Assembly: GCA_033764095.1 (NCBI GenBank)
Contig: JANRJF010000113.1
Span: forward strand, 1 to 6,051
Reading direction: 5' to 3'
DNA: 6,051 nt
DNA from: JBDTMT01 sp033764095
Lineage (GTDB): Bacteria; Desulfobacterota; Binatia; HRBIN30; CADEER01
The stretch's first letter is position 1; each line of letters starts with the position of its first letter. The notes beneath the pieces were generated by a model. The model had not been told where the DNA came from and did not search any database. It saw nothing but the letters and a program-made list of their open reading frames with translations. Position numbers and translations under genes: made by a program. Positions 1-5,784 of this stretch are shown one piece after another.

Positions 1-902
1 CGCGGCGTGATGCGGTCGGCGATCGCCGCCCAGTCCGGCGCGCTGTCGAGCCCGGCCAGCTCGGCGCGCCAGTGCAACGCGATGGCGTCGAGCGCCACGG
101 CGCCGAGGTCCTCGCCGGCCTTCCACATGACGTCGTCGTACAGCCGCCGCGCCGCCGCGACGTCGAGTCGTTCGAGGTGGTGCAGCGCCAGGTGCCAGGT
201 GTTGTGCACCCAGATGACGCGATTGCTCTGCGCCCAGCTGGGCAGCGCCGCGCTCAGGTGGGCGATGGCCGGTGCGACCGTGCCGCGCCGGATCCAGGCG
301 TGCGCCAGGGCGTGGTCGGCCCAGGGCGTGAGCGGCGCCAGCTCCAGGGCGCGCCGCGCCGCATCCTCGGCGCCGGCGGTGTCGCCGCACAGCTCGCGCG
401 CGAAGGCGAGCATCGCCAGCAGATCGGGGTCGTCGCGGTGGTGCGGCAGCAAGCGTTGGACGTGGGCGCGGAAGCGCGGCCCCTCATGCTGCTGGCCGAG
501 CACGTAGTAGAGGAACTCGGCCAGCTTGGCGGCCAGCAGGTCGGCGGGAAACTCGCTGGTCAGCCCCTCCAGGCGCGCGGCGGCGGCGGAGAAGTCGTGC
601 CGCTGCCAGGCGCGCAGGGCGCCGTCGAGCTGCGCCTCGCGCGGCAGCATGCGCGGCGCCAGCAGCTCGGCGCGGGTGAGGAAGCGCATCGCCTCGCGGT
701 CGCCGTCGCGCGTCTGCCCGAACAGATGCAGCGCCGCGGCGTCGAGCTGCAGCAGCGGGACGTCGGGGAAGTGCTCGGCCGCCGCCAGCACCGCCTCGGC
801 GCCGGCGGTGACGCGCACGATGCGATGCGCGAAGTCGTCGATCGCGGCGCGCGCCGCGTCGTCGTCGCAGGTGATCGCCAGGCCGCGGGCATCGGTACGC
901 AC
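1..902 (-). CDS. TTC38-family tetratricopeptide repeat protein, C-terminus cut by window edge
   Basis: The frame is open from 902 to base 1 and gives 300 complete residues. TTC38-like proteins usually run well past 400 residues, so the C-terminus lies outside the window. The first 60 residues hold the family's N-terminal helices. Helical repeat pairs follow: about residues 89-112, 121-138, 157-190 (with DTAGAEDAARRALELAP, a TPR-type helix B) and 236-256. The most diagnostic segments are DHALAH (196-201) and HNTWHLALHHLE (233-244), which match the His/Trp-rich signature of TTC38. The family is found in bacteria and eukaryotes and has no firmly assigned biochemical role; TPR folds usually bind proteins. 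The GTG at 902 is the earliest possible start because an in-frame TAG lies at 914-912. No Shine-Dalgarno sequence precedes it. It follows the lipoprotein gene after a 107-nt gap carrying a palindrome, so it is probably a separate transcription unit. Family assignment is confident from motifs; function is unknown. Confidence 0.85.
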   Translation of the reverse strand, partial: MRTDARGLAITCDDDAARAAIDDFAHRIVRVTAGAEAVLAAAEHFPDVPLLQLDAAALHLFGQTRDGDREAMRFLTRAELLAPRMLPREAQLDGALRAWQRHDFSAAAARLEGLTSEFPADLLAAKLAEFLYYVLGQQHEGPRFRAHVQRLLPHHRDDPDLLAMLAFARELCGDTAGAEDAARRALELAPLTPWADHALAHAWIRRGTVAPAIAHLSAALPSWAQSNRVIWVHNTWHLALHHLERLDVAAARRLYDDVMWKAGEDLGAVALDAIALHWRAELAGLDSAPDWAAIADRITP

Positions 903-908
903 GCCGGC

Positions 909-914
909 AGTCTA
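909..914 (-). promoter_or_regulatory. Possible -10 element of the TTC38-like gene
   Basis: On the minus strand the hexamer TAGACT (914-909) lies 6 nt before the GTG start at 902. It fits the TANNNT pattern of a sigma-70 type -10 box. At this distance transcription would begin at or next to the start codon, giving a leaderless message, which would explain the missing Shine-Dalgarno sequence. I see no good -35 box. Its first three bases are also the in-frame TAG. This is a weak, inference-level call. Confidence 0.25.
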
Positions 915-948
915 GCGCACCCGCTGCGCCGCGGCATTCCCGTTTCAC

Positions 949-1008
949 CACAACGACACGACGGCACCACGGCACCAAGCCGTGTCGTTGTGCCGTGGTG
1001 TCGTTGTG
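949..1008. repeat. Palindromic intergenic repeat, copy 1
   Basis: Two 19-nt arms, 949-967 and 990-1008, are inverted complements at 18 of 19 positions. The outer 11 bp (CACAACGACAC / GTGTCGTTGTG) are perfect and the only mismatch is at 960/997. The 22-nt loop contains its own perfect 6-bp hairpin (CACGGC 968-973, GCCGTG 979-984). The word GTGTCGTTGTG also occurs directly twice (982-992 and 998-1008) and CGGCACCA twice in tandem (962-969, 970-977). The element begins 1 nt past the TAA of the lipoprotein gene. The same architecture recurs at 4538-4596, so this looks like a dispersed REP- or MITE-like element. No T-run follows the hairpin on the minus strand, so it is not a classical intrinsic terminator, though it could protect the 3' end of the operon transcript. 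Confidence 0.8.
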
Positions 1009-1009
1009 T

Positions 1010-1621
1010 TTATGGCGTCGGCTGCGCCTGCGCCGCGGCGACGGCGCGGGTGCGGATCTCGTCGGACAGGCGCTCGACGGCGCGGCTCATGGCGGCGGCG
1101 AAGGCGTCGGGGTCGCCGGCGGTGCAGGGTTCGTCACCGGTGAGCGAGTCCTCGAACAGCACCTGGCGCGGGCCGCGCGGCGGCACGCGCACAAACAGCG
1201 CGCGCAGGCGGACGTGCGCCAGGCAGCCGTCGTCGTCGCGCTCCTCGAACGTCTCGATCCAGCCGTTGAGCTCGTAGTCGCTGGGCAGCGCCGAGGGCGC
1301 CTGCAGCACCGCCTGGAAGGCGTCGGCGGCGGCCAGGTCGCGCGCCACCAGGTCGGTGATCATCGCCGCCGGCCCGGCGATCCACTGGTGGTAGGGGTCG
1401 ACGCCGATGTCGTAGGCGCCTTCGCGATAGACGAAGCTCTGGCTGTCGTAGGCGGCGGCGATGCCGAACGGGACGACGCGCACGGTGGCGGCCACCGCCG
1501 CGCCGTCCGGCGTCGGCGGCTGGTAGGCCATGCGGTAGGTGCGGGCGGTGGGGCCGGAGGAGAGGCTGCCGCAGCCGGCGGCGAGCAATGCGGCGAGCAG
1601 CGGGAGATGGCGCGGGCGCAT
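1010..1621 (-). CDS. ABC-type transport auxiliary lipoprotein (PqiC / DUF330 type) of the MCE system
   Basis: The protein has 203 residues. It begins with a short lipoprotein signal peptide: MRPRH, a Leu/Ala-rich core, then LLAAGC with Cys17 as the likely lipidated residue. Gly18 at position +2 is not the Asp that retains lipoproteins in the inner membrane, so outer-membrane placement is favoured. The body fits the ABC_trans_aux family. A strand-rich start (VRVVPFGIAAAYDSQSFVYR) leads to YDIGVDPYHQWIAGP, the family's aromatic Tyr/Trp-Pro region. An amphipathic helix (about 86-107) and the strands ELNGWIETFEE and LAHVRLRALFVRV follow. Cys133 and Cys166 could form a disulfide. The family sits beside MCE genes (as PqiC does in E. 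coli) and is thought to connect the MCE assembly to the outer membrane. The gene starts 7 nt after the mlaD-type stop and is the last of the operon. Confidence 0.85.
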   Translation of the reverse strand: MRPRHLPLLAALLAAGCGSLSSGPTARTYRMAYQPPTPDGAAVAATVRVVPFGIAAAYDSQSFVYREGAYDIGVDPYHQWIAGPAAMITDLVARDLAAADAFQAVLQAPSALPSDYELNGWIETFEERDDDGCLAHVRLRALFVRVPPRGPRQVLFEDSLTGDEPCTAGDPDAFAAAMSRAVERLSDEIRTRAVAAAQAQPTP

Positions 1622-1626
1622 GGCGA

Positions 1627-1630
1627 CCTC
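1627..1630 (-). promoter_or_regulatory. Ribosome binding site of the auxiliary lipoprotein gene
   Basis: On the minus strand GAGG (1630-1627) lies 5 nt before the ATG at 1621 and overlaps the TGA stop of the MCE gene (1631-1629). A ribosome ending on the MCE gene would therefore be placed to restart on the lipoprotein gene. It also supports the ATG as the start. Confidence 0.6.
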
Positions 1631-2564
1631 AGTCCTTGCGCGCCGGTCGCTCGGCCGGCGGGGAGGAGAAGAGCAGGCGCGACGGCTGTTGGCGCAGCGA
1701 GCCGGTGAGCTGCTCGAGGTTGGCGGTGGTGCGGTTGAGGCGTTCCATCAGCACCTGCAGGTCGAGCACGAACGACTGCGAGGTGCGCGCCAGGCCGTCC
1801 ACCTCGCGCAGCGCGCCGCGCAGCTCGCGGCCGGTCTCGCCCTCGCGCAGGTCGAGCAGCAGCGCGTTGGCCTCGCCGGTCGCCTTGCGCAGATCGGCGA
1901 CCACCGGCTCGAGCTTCACCCCGGCGGTGGCCGCCTCGATGTTGAGCGTCACGCGCGCCGCCGAGTCGGTGATCGCCGACAGGTTGGTGAGCACGCGCTG
2001 GACGCGGTCGTCGCGCAGCAACTGGTCGGCGGCCTGCAGGGTGGCGCGCGTGTCGGCCGAGATACCGGCGAGATCGACGCTCATCACCTTCTTGTAGATG
2101 TCCTCCAGCGCCTCCTGGATCGCCTTGAACTGCGACGCGGTCGAGGGGATCAGCGGGTAGTCGGGGGTGAACGACAGCACCGGCGCGTTGTTCAGCGCGT
2201 CGCCGCTGTGGCGGTCGATCTCGATGTAGCGCAGGCCGGTGATGCCGGAGAGCTGCAGTTGCGCGCGCAGGCTGGGATCCTTGAACAGCAGGTCGTCGTA
2301 CTGGCGGTCGATGCTCATCGTCACCTGGATGAGGTCGCCGTCGGGCGCGATGCCGATCTTCTCCACCCGGCCGGCGGGCACGCCGCGGTACTTCACCGCT
2401 GCGCCGGGATCGAGGCCCTGCACCGACTCGGAGAAGTACGAGACGGCGAGCGACTCGTCGGCCAGGTAGCGGCTGGCTCCGAGCCAGATCGCCGCCGACA
2501 CGCCGATGACGATGGCGGCGATGACGAACAGGCCGACGCGGAATTTACGCACCTCGGTTGCCAC
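1629..2564 (-). CDS. mlaD: MCE-domain protein, MlaD-like substrate-binding component of the lipid transporter
   Basis: The protein has 311 residues from the GTG at 2564. This start is preferred over an upstream GTG at 2636 because GGAGG lies 7 nt before it and because it puts the membrane anchor right at the N-terminus, as in the family. An N-terminal transmembrane helix spans about residues 10-30. A single MCE domain spans about 39-117, with the hallmark SVQGLDPGAAVKYRGVPAGRV (47-67, shown in part) and SGITGLRYIEI (106-116). The rest, about 160-288, is mostly predicted helix and coiled coil. It ends in RQQPSRLLFSSPP (291-303), a tail I associate with MCE proteins paired with DUF330 lipoproteins. 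MCE proteins form hexameric rings that pass phospholipids across the periplasm. E. coli MlaD is shorter (about 180 residues); the long helical tail here is more like PqiB needles. The gene overlaps the ATPase gene by 20 nt. Confidence 0.93.
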   Translation of the reverse strand: MATEVRKFRVGLFVIAAIVIGVSAAIWLGASRYLADESLAVSYFSESVQGLDPGAAVKYRGVPAGRVEKIGIAPDGDLIQVTMSIDRQYDDLLFKDPSLRAQLQLSGITGLRYIEIDRHSGDALNNAPVLSFTPDYPLIPSTASQFKAIQEALEDIYKKVMSVDLAGISADTRATLQAADQLLRDDRVQRVLTNLSAITDSAARVTLNIEAATAGVKLEPVVADLRKATGEANALLLDLREGETGRELRGALREVDGLARTSQSFVLDLQVLMERLNRTTANLEQLTGSLRQQPSRLLFSSPPAERPARKD

Positions 2565-3360
2565 GCGGGGACCTCCGGTGTTGCGGGTGCTCGGCTGGCT
2601 GGCGGTTGAAGAAGGCGTGCACGCGCGGATCGTCACTGGTGTCGCGCAGCTGCTTGGGCGGCCCCTCGGCGATGATCCCCTTGGTGCTCGGGTCGAGCAT
2701 GATGCAGCGGTCGGCGATGGTGAAGATGCTGGCCAGCTCGTGCGAGACGACGACGATGGTGGTGCCGAGCGACTTGTTCAGCTGCACGATCAGCGCGTCG
2801 AGCTCGGCCGAGGTGATCGGATCGAGCCCGGCCGACGGCTCGTCGAAGAACAGGATGGCGGGATCGAGCGCCAGCGCGCGCGCCAGCGCGGCGCGCTTCT
2901 TCATGCCGCCGGAGAGCTCCGAGATCATGAAGTCCTCGAAGCCGTCGAGCTTCACCATCGCCAGCTTGATGCGCACCAGCAGCGCGATCGTCTCGGCCGG
3001 CAGGCTGGTGTACTCCTCCAGCGGCAGGGCGACGTTCTGCCCCAGGGTCAGCGAGCCGAACAGCGCGCCGGCCTGGAAGGTCACCCCGAGCTTCTGCTGG
3101 ATGCGGCGCAACTGTTCCTCGTCGGCGTGCGTCAGGTCGTCGCCGTCGATCACGACGCGGCCCGCGTACGGGCGCAGCAGGCCGATCATGTGACGCAGCA
3201 GCGTCGTCTTGCCGCAGCCGGAGCCGCCGACGATGACGAACACCTCGCCGCGCCGCACCTCGCAGGTGATGTCGTGCAGAATGGTCTTCTCGCCGTAGCG
3301 CGCCTCCAGGTGCTCGACCTGGATGACCGGGGCGCCGGCCGCGCTCGCGTCACCAGACAT
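2545..3360 (-). CDS. mlaF: ABC transporter ATPase of the MCE/Mla lipid transporter
   Basis: The protein has 271 residues, the usual MlaF length. All nucleotide-binding motifs are intact: Walker A GGSGCGKTT (45-53), Q-loop Gln96 in TFQAGALFGSLTL, signature LSGGM (149-153), Walker B ILFFDEP (169-175) with catalytic Glu174, D-loop SAGLD (176-180) and switch His207 in VVSHE. The Q-loop context (FQAGALF...NVALPL) and the SGGMKKRAALARALALDP block are typical of MlaF/Ttg2A rather than of other importers. It should hydrolyse ATP on the cytoplasmic face to drive lipid movement through the permease and MCE ring. The ATG at 3360 lies inside the end of the permease gene (11-nt overlap) and has no strong Shine-Dalgarno sequence, so expression probably depends on translational coupling. 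The last 20 or so residues, rich in His, Arg and Pro, are poorly conserved in character and are partly read in two frames because of the overlap with the MCE gene. Confidence 0.95.
   Translation of the reverse strand: MSGDASAAGAPVIQVEHLEARYGEKTILHDITCEVRRGEVFVIVGGSGCGKTTLLRHMIGLLRPYAGRVVIDGDDLTHADEEQLRRIQQKLGVTFQAGALFGSLTLGQNVALPLEEYTSLPAETIALLVRIKLAMVKLDGFEDFMISELSGGMKKRAALARALALDPAILFFDEPSAGLDPITSAELDALIVQLNKSLGTTIVVVSHELASIFTIADRCIMLDPSTKGIIAEGPPKQLRDTSDDPRVHAFFNRQPAEHPQHRRSPRGNRGA
2572..2576 (-). promoter_or_regulatory. Ribosome binding site of the MCE gene, deciding its GTG start
   Basis: GGAGG on the minus strand (2576-2572) sits 7 nt upstream of the GTG at 2564-2562, within the 3' end of the ATPase gene. 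It is among the strongest Shine-Dalgarno matches in the window. It favours this start over the in-frame GTG at 2636, which would add 24 polar residues before the membrane anchor. Confidence 0.7.
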
Positions 3361-4474
3361 TGAACAGCACCGTGAACACCGCGTCGGCGCAGATGATGGC
3401 GAAGATGCCGGCGACGATCGCCGAGGTGGTGGTGCGGCCGACGCTCTCGGCGCTCTCGCGCGCCTCCAGGCCGCGCAGGCAGCCGATGGTGGCGATCAAC
3501 ACGGCGAACACCAGCGCCTTGACCAGGCCCTGGCCGATGTCCCACGGCACCATGTACAGCCGCATCTGGCGGAAGTAGACCACCGCCGGCAGGTCGAGCT
3601 TGAAGACCGCGACGAACAGGCCGCCGAGGATGCCGACCAGGTCGGCGAACAGCGTCAGCAGCGGCAGCATCACCACCAGCGCCACCACCTTCGGGGTGAT
3701 CAGGAAGCGGGTGCGGTCGAGCCCCATCGCCTCCAGCGCGTCGACCTCCTCGTTCACCTTCATGGTGCCGATCTCGGCGGCATAGGCGGCGCCGGAGCGG
3801 CCGGCGGCGATGATCGCGGTCATCAGCGGGCCGAGCTCGCGGGTGATCGACAGGCCGACCAGATTGGCGACGTAGATGTCGGCGCCGAACTGGCTCAACT
3901 GCGTCGCCGCCTGGAAGGCGGTGATCAGGCCCATCAGGAAGCTGATCAGCGAGACGATCGGCAGCGCCTCGTAGCCGGCGCGCTGCATGTAGAGCCAGAC
4001 GTCGCGCCAGCGCATCTTGGCCGGGTGGCGCGCGGCGTCGAGCAGGCCGAGCAGCACCTCGCCGGTGAAGGCGACGAAGCGGCGCGCGCTGGCGAGCGCA
4101 TCCAGGCCCCAGGTGCCGGCGCGGTCGATGAACGGCTCCGCGGCCTCCTCCGGCGGCGCGCCGTGCTCGATCGCCTCGTCGTCGATCAGCCCCAGCAGGC
4201 CGTCGATGTCGGGCGTCGAGCGATCGATGGTCAGCGCGCCGCCCTGCGCGGCCAGCTGGCGGCGCAGTTGGATCAGTACCGCGCCACCGCCGCTGTCGAA
4301 GTACTCGACGCCGGAGAGATCGAGGTGCACGTCGCGCGCGCGCGGCGGCAACGCGCGGGTGATGTCGGTGAGCAGGCGCTGGGCGTTGCCGACCGCCACC
4401 CGCCCGCGGATGGCGATGGTGGCGGCGCCGTTGCGCTGCTCGGCCGAGAGCTCGTAGTCCGCCGCATCCGCCAC
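3350..4474 (-). CDS. mlaE: MlaE-type ABC permease with fused N-terminal STAS (MlaB-like) domain
   Basis: The protein has 374 residues. Residues 1-100 form a STAS domain: TIAIRGRVAV (19-28), then HLDLSGVEYFDSGGGAVLIQ (50-69), where Ser61 occupies the position that is phosphorylated in anti-sigma antagonists and is Thr in MlaB. A linker (about 100-130) leads to the MlaE/YrbE permease. This has an interfacial helix, a membrane helix at 172-190, the family hallmark TRELGPLMTAIIAAGRSGAA (211-230) with AAEIGTMKVNEEVDALEAMG after it, and hydrophobic helices at about 260-300 and 335-372. In E. coli the STAS partner is a separate protein, MlaB, that stabilises the ATPase; here it is built in, as in many non-enteric bacteria. 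The start is GTG at 4474, with an in-frame TAA only four codons upstream and no visible Shine-Dalgarno sequence. It is the first gene of the operon and overlaps the ATPase gene by 11 nt. Confidence 0.94.
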   Translation of the reverse strand: MADAADYELSAEQRNGAATIAIRGRVAVGNAQRLLTDITRALPPRARDVHLDLSGVEYFDSGGGAVLIQLRRQLAAQGGALTIDRSTPDIDGLLGLIDDEAIEHGAPPEEAAEPFIDRAGTWGLDALASARRFVAFTGEVLLGLLDAARHPAKMRWRDVWLYMQRAGYEALPIVSLISFLMGLITAFQAATQLSQFGADIYVANLVGLSITRELGPLMTAIIAAGRSGAAYAAEIGTMKVNEEVDALEAMGLDRTRFLITPKVVALVVMLPLLTLFADLVGILGGLFVAVFKLDLPAVVYFRQMRLYMVPWDIGQGLVKALVFAVLIATIGCLRGLEARESAESVGRTTTSAIVAGIFAIICADAVFTVLFNVW

Positions 4475-4482
4475 GGGGGCGA

Positions 4483-4488
4483 TTTATC
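4483..4488 (-). promoter_or_regulatory. Possible -10 element of the mla-type operon
   Basis: GATAAA on the minus strand (4488-4483), within an AT-rich patch that stands out in this GC-rich DNA, lies 8 nt before the GTG of the permease gene. It matches TATAAT at 4 of 6 positions. Transcription from it would start 1-2 nt before the GTG, so the message would be nearly leaderless. No convincing -35 box is seen. Some promoter is expected in this gap because the operon begins here. Confidence 0.3.
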
Positions 4489-4537
4489 TGATGCGGGCGA
4501 GGCGTACCACTGGGCTAGCCTGCCTGCAGGATTTGAC

Positions 4538-4596
4538 CACAACGACACCACGCCACAGCGACATCACGGCGGCGCTTGTGCCGTGGTGCCGTGCTG
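4538..4596. repeat. Palindromic intergenic repeat, copy 2
   Basis: Arms of 19 nt at 4538-4556 and 4578-4596 are inverted complements at 15 of 19 positions, with a 21-nt loop. Two 13-mers are shared with copy 1 in the same order: ACCACAACGACAC (4536-4548; 947-959) and TTGTGCCGTGGTG (4576-4588; 988-1000). They are separated by 27 nt here and 28 nt in copy 1. The element ends 12 nt past the antiporter stop codon, again at the 3' end of a minus-strand gene. The stem is more degenerate than in copy 1 and no T-run follows it. Confidence 0.75.
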
Positions 4597-4608
4597 GTGA
4601 GGAGACCC

Positions 4609-5784
4609 TCAGGCCTTCCCGCCGCGCACTGTCAGTGCGATGAGCGGGAACAGCAGCACCGACAGGATGCCGGCGCCGACCAGCGCGGCGGCGTTCTCGG
4701 GCAGCATGCGGCCGGTGGCCTTGCCGAGCTCGGTGATCACCACCACCAGCGGCAGTGTGGTGGCCGAATAGAGGCCGAGCAGGACGCGCTCGCGGGCGGC
4801 GAGGTCGCGGCGATAGAGCAGCAGCGCCGGGAGGCCGCGCACCACCAGCAGCAGGATCACGAACAGCGGCACGCGCGCCAGGCTGTTGGCGCTCCCCGCC
4901 AGCGCAACGAGATCGAGCTGCGCGCCGCTGGTGACGAAGAAGATCGGGATGAGAAACCCGAAGCCGAGCGCGTCGAGCTTCTGGCGGAACGGCTCGGCGC
5001 CCGGGCCGCGCGCCACCAGGCCGACCAGGCTGCCGGCGGCAAAGGCGCCGAGCAGGATGTCGAGGCCGAGGAAGTCGGCCAGCACCACCAGGCCGCCGAG
5101 CAGCAGCATCGACAGGCGGATCGGCAGCTGGCTGGTGCCCTGCAGCGTGCGCGACAGCAGCGCGATGACGTGCGGCGGGCGCAGCCGCAGCGCCACGACG
5201 GCGCAGGCGAGGGCGATGAAGACGAAGGTGGCGAGCAGCCCGGAGCGCAGCGCCAGCCCCTCGTCGCCGGTGATGATCAGCGAGAACAGCACGATCGGCC
5301 CGAACTCGGCGATGGCGCCGGCGCCGAGCACGAAGCGGCCGAACTCGCTCTCCAGCTCGTTCGCCTCGCGCAGGATCGGCAGCAGCGTGCCGATGGCGGT
5401 GGTGCTGAGCGCGACGGCGACCAGCACCGGATCGGAGACCAGGCCGGTTGCCTGCAGGCTGAAGGTGGAGGCGAGGGCGATCGCCACCGACAGCCCCCAG
5501 CCGCCGAGGCCGAGGTTGAGCGGGCGGCCGCGCAACCGGGAGAACTCGAGGTCCATTCCGGCGAGGAAGAAGAGGAAGGAGATGCCGAGCGCCGAGAGCA
5601 TCTTCAGGTTGCCCTCGGCGGCGATCAGGTTGAGCCCCTGCGGGCCGATGGCGACGCCGAACAGCAACTCGAGCACCACCAGCGGCAGGCGCAGGCGGAT
5701 CGGCAACTCGTTGAACAGCGGCGCGATGGCGGCGACGAGCAGGACGATCAGCAGCGCGTGATGGTGAAAGTGCGACGCTTCCAT
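4609..5784 (-). CDS. Cation:proton antiporter, CPA2 (Na+/H+ exchanger PF00999) family, no regulatory domain
   Basis: The protein has 391 residues from the ATG at 5784 and is almost entirely membrane helix, about a dozen segments from residue 10 to 387. Family landmarks are LELLFGVAIGPQGLNLI (38-54), the signature FLFFLAGMDLEF (70-81) and LSTTAIGTLLPILRE (126-140), which corresponds to the LSSTAI segment of KefB/KefC. GAIAEFGPIVL (156-165) corresponds to the ion-binding helix, with Glu160 near the place where KefC has Gln-Asp. It should exchange Na+ or K+ for H+ across the inner membrane; the ion cannot be told from sequence. There is no C-terminal RCK/TrkA-N domain, unlike KefB/KefC, so the length is that of GerN/NapA types. 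A TTG three codons upstream (5793) is an alternative start, but GAGGG is 9 nt from the ATG and touches the TTG, favouring ATG. The N-terminus carries a His cluster (HFHHH, residues 5-9). Confidence 0.92.
   Translation of the reverse strand: MEASHFHHHALLIVLLVAAIAPLFNELPIRLRLPLVVLELLFGVAIGPQGLNLIAAEGNLKMLSALGISFLFFLAGMDLEFSRLRGRPLNLGLGGWGLSVAIALASTFSLQATGLVSDPVLVAVALSTTAIGTLLPILREANELESEFGRFVLGAGAIAEFGPIVLFSLIITGDEGLALRSGLLATFVFIALACAVVALRLRPPHVIALLSRTLQGTSQLPIRLSMLLLGGLVVLADFLGLDILLGAFAAGSLVGLVARGPGAEPFRQKLDALGFGFLIPIFFVTSGAQLDLVALAGSANSLARVPLFVILLLVVRGLPALLLYRRDLAARERVLLGLYSATTLPLVVVITELGKATGRMLPENAAALVGAGILSVLLFPLIALTVRGGKA

Noticed and set aside
949..1008. Intrinsic (Rho-independent) terminator of the lipid-transport operon
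   Set aside because: The hairpin is strong, but no T-run follows it on the minus strand. A matching element exists elsewhere, so a repeat is the safer call, although a role at the 3' end remains possible.
949..1008. CRISPR-like repeats or an attachment site
   Set aside because: There is no regular repeat-spacer array, no integrase or tRNA gene nearby and no target-site duplication visible at either copy.
72..1277. 401-codon open frame on the plus strand
   Set aside because: It is antisense to the TTC38-like and lipoprotein genes and spans the palindrome. Its product is an Arg/Gly/Ala-rich sequence with no recognisable fold, the usual by-product of very high GC.
2565..2636. Upstream GTG start (2636) for the MCE gene
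   Set aside because: It would add 24 polar residues ahead of the membrane anchor and lacks a ribosome binding site, whereas the GTG at 2564 has GGAGG 7 nt upstream.
1539..3363. Long plus-strand open frames opposite the MCE and ATPase genes
   Set aside because: They are mirror frames of genes with complete, diagnostic motifs and have no domain of their own.
3323..4600. 425-codon open frame on the plus strand, longer than the permease gene it opposes
   Set aside because: The product is a Gln/Asp/Arg/His-rich string without motifs, while the minus strand encodes a clear MlaE permease with all family signatures.
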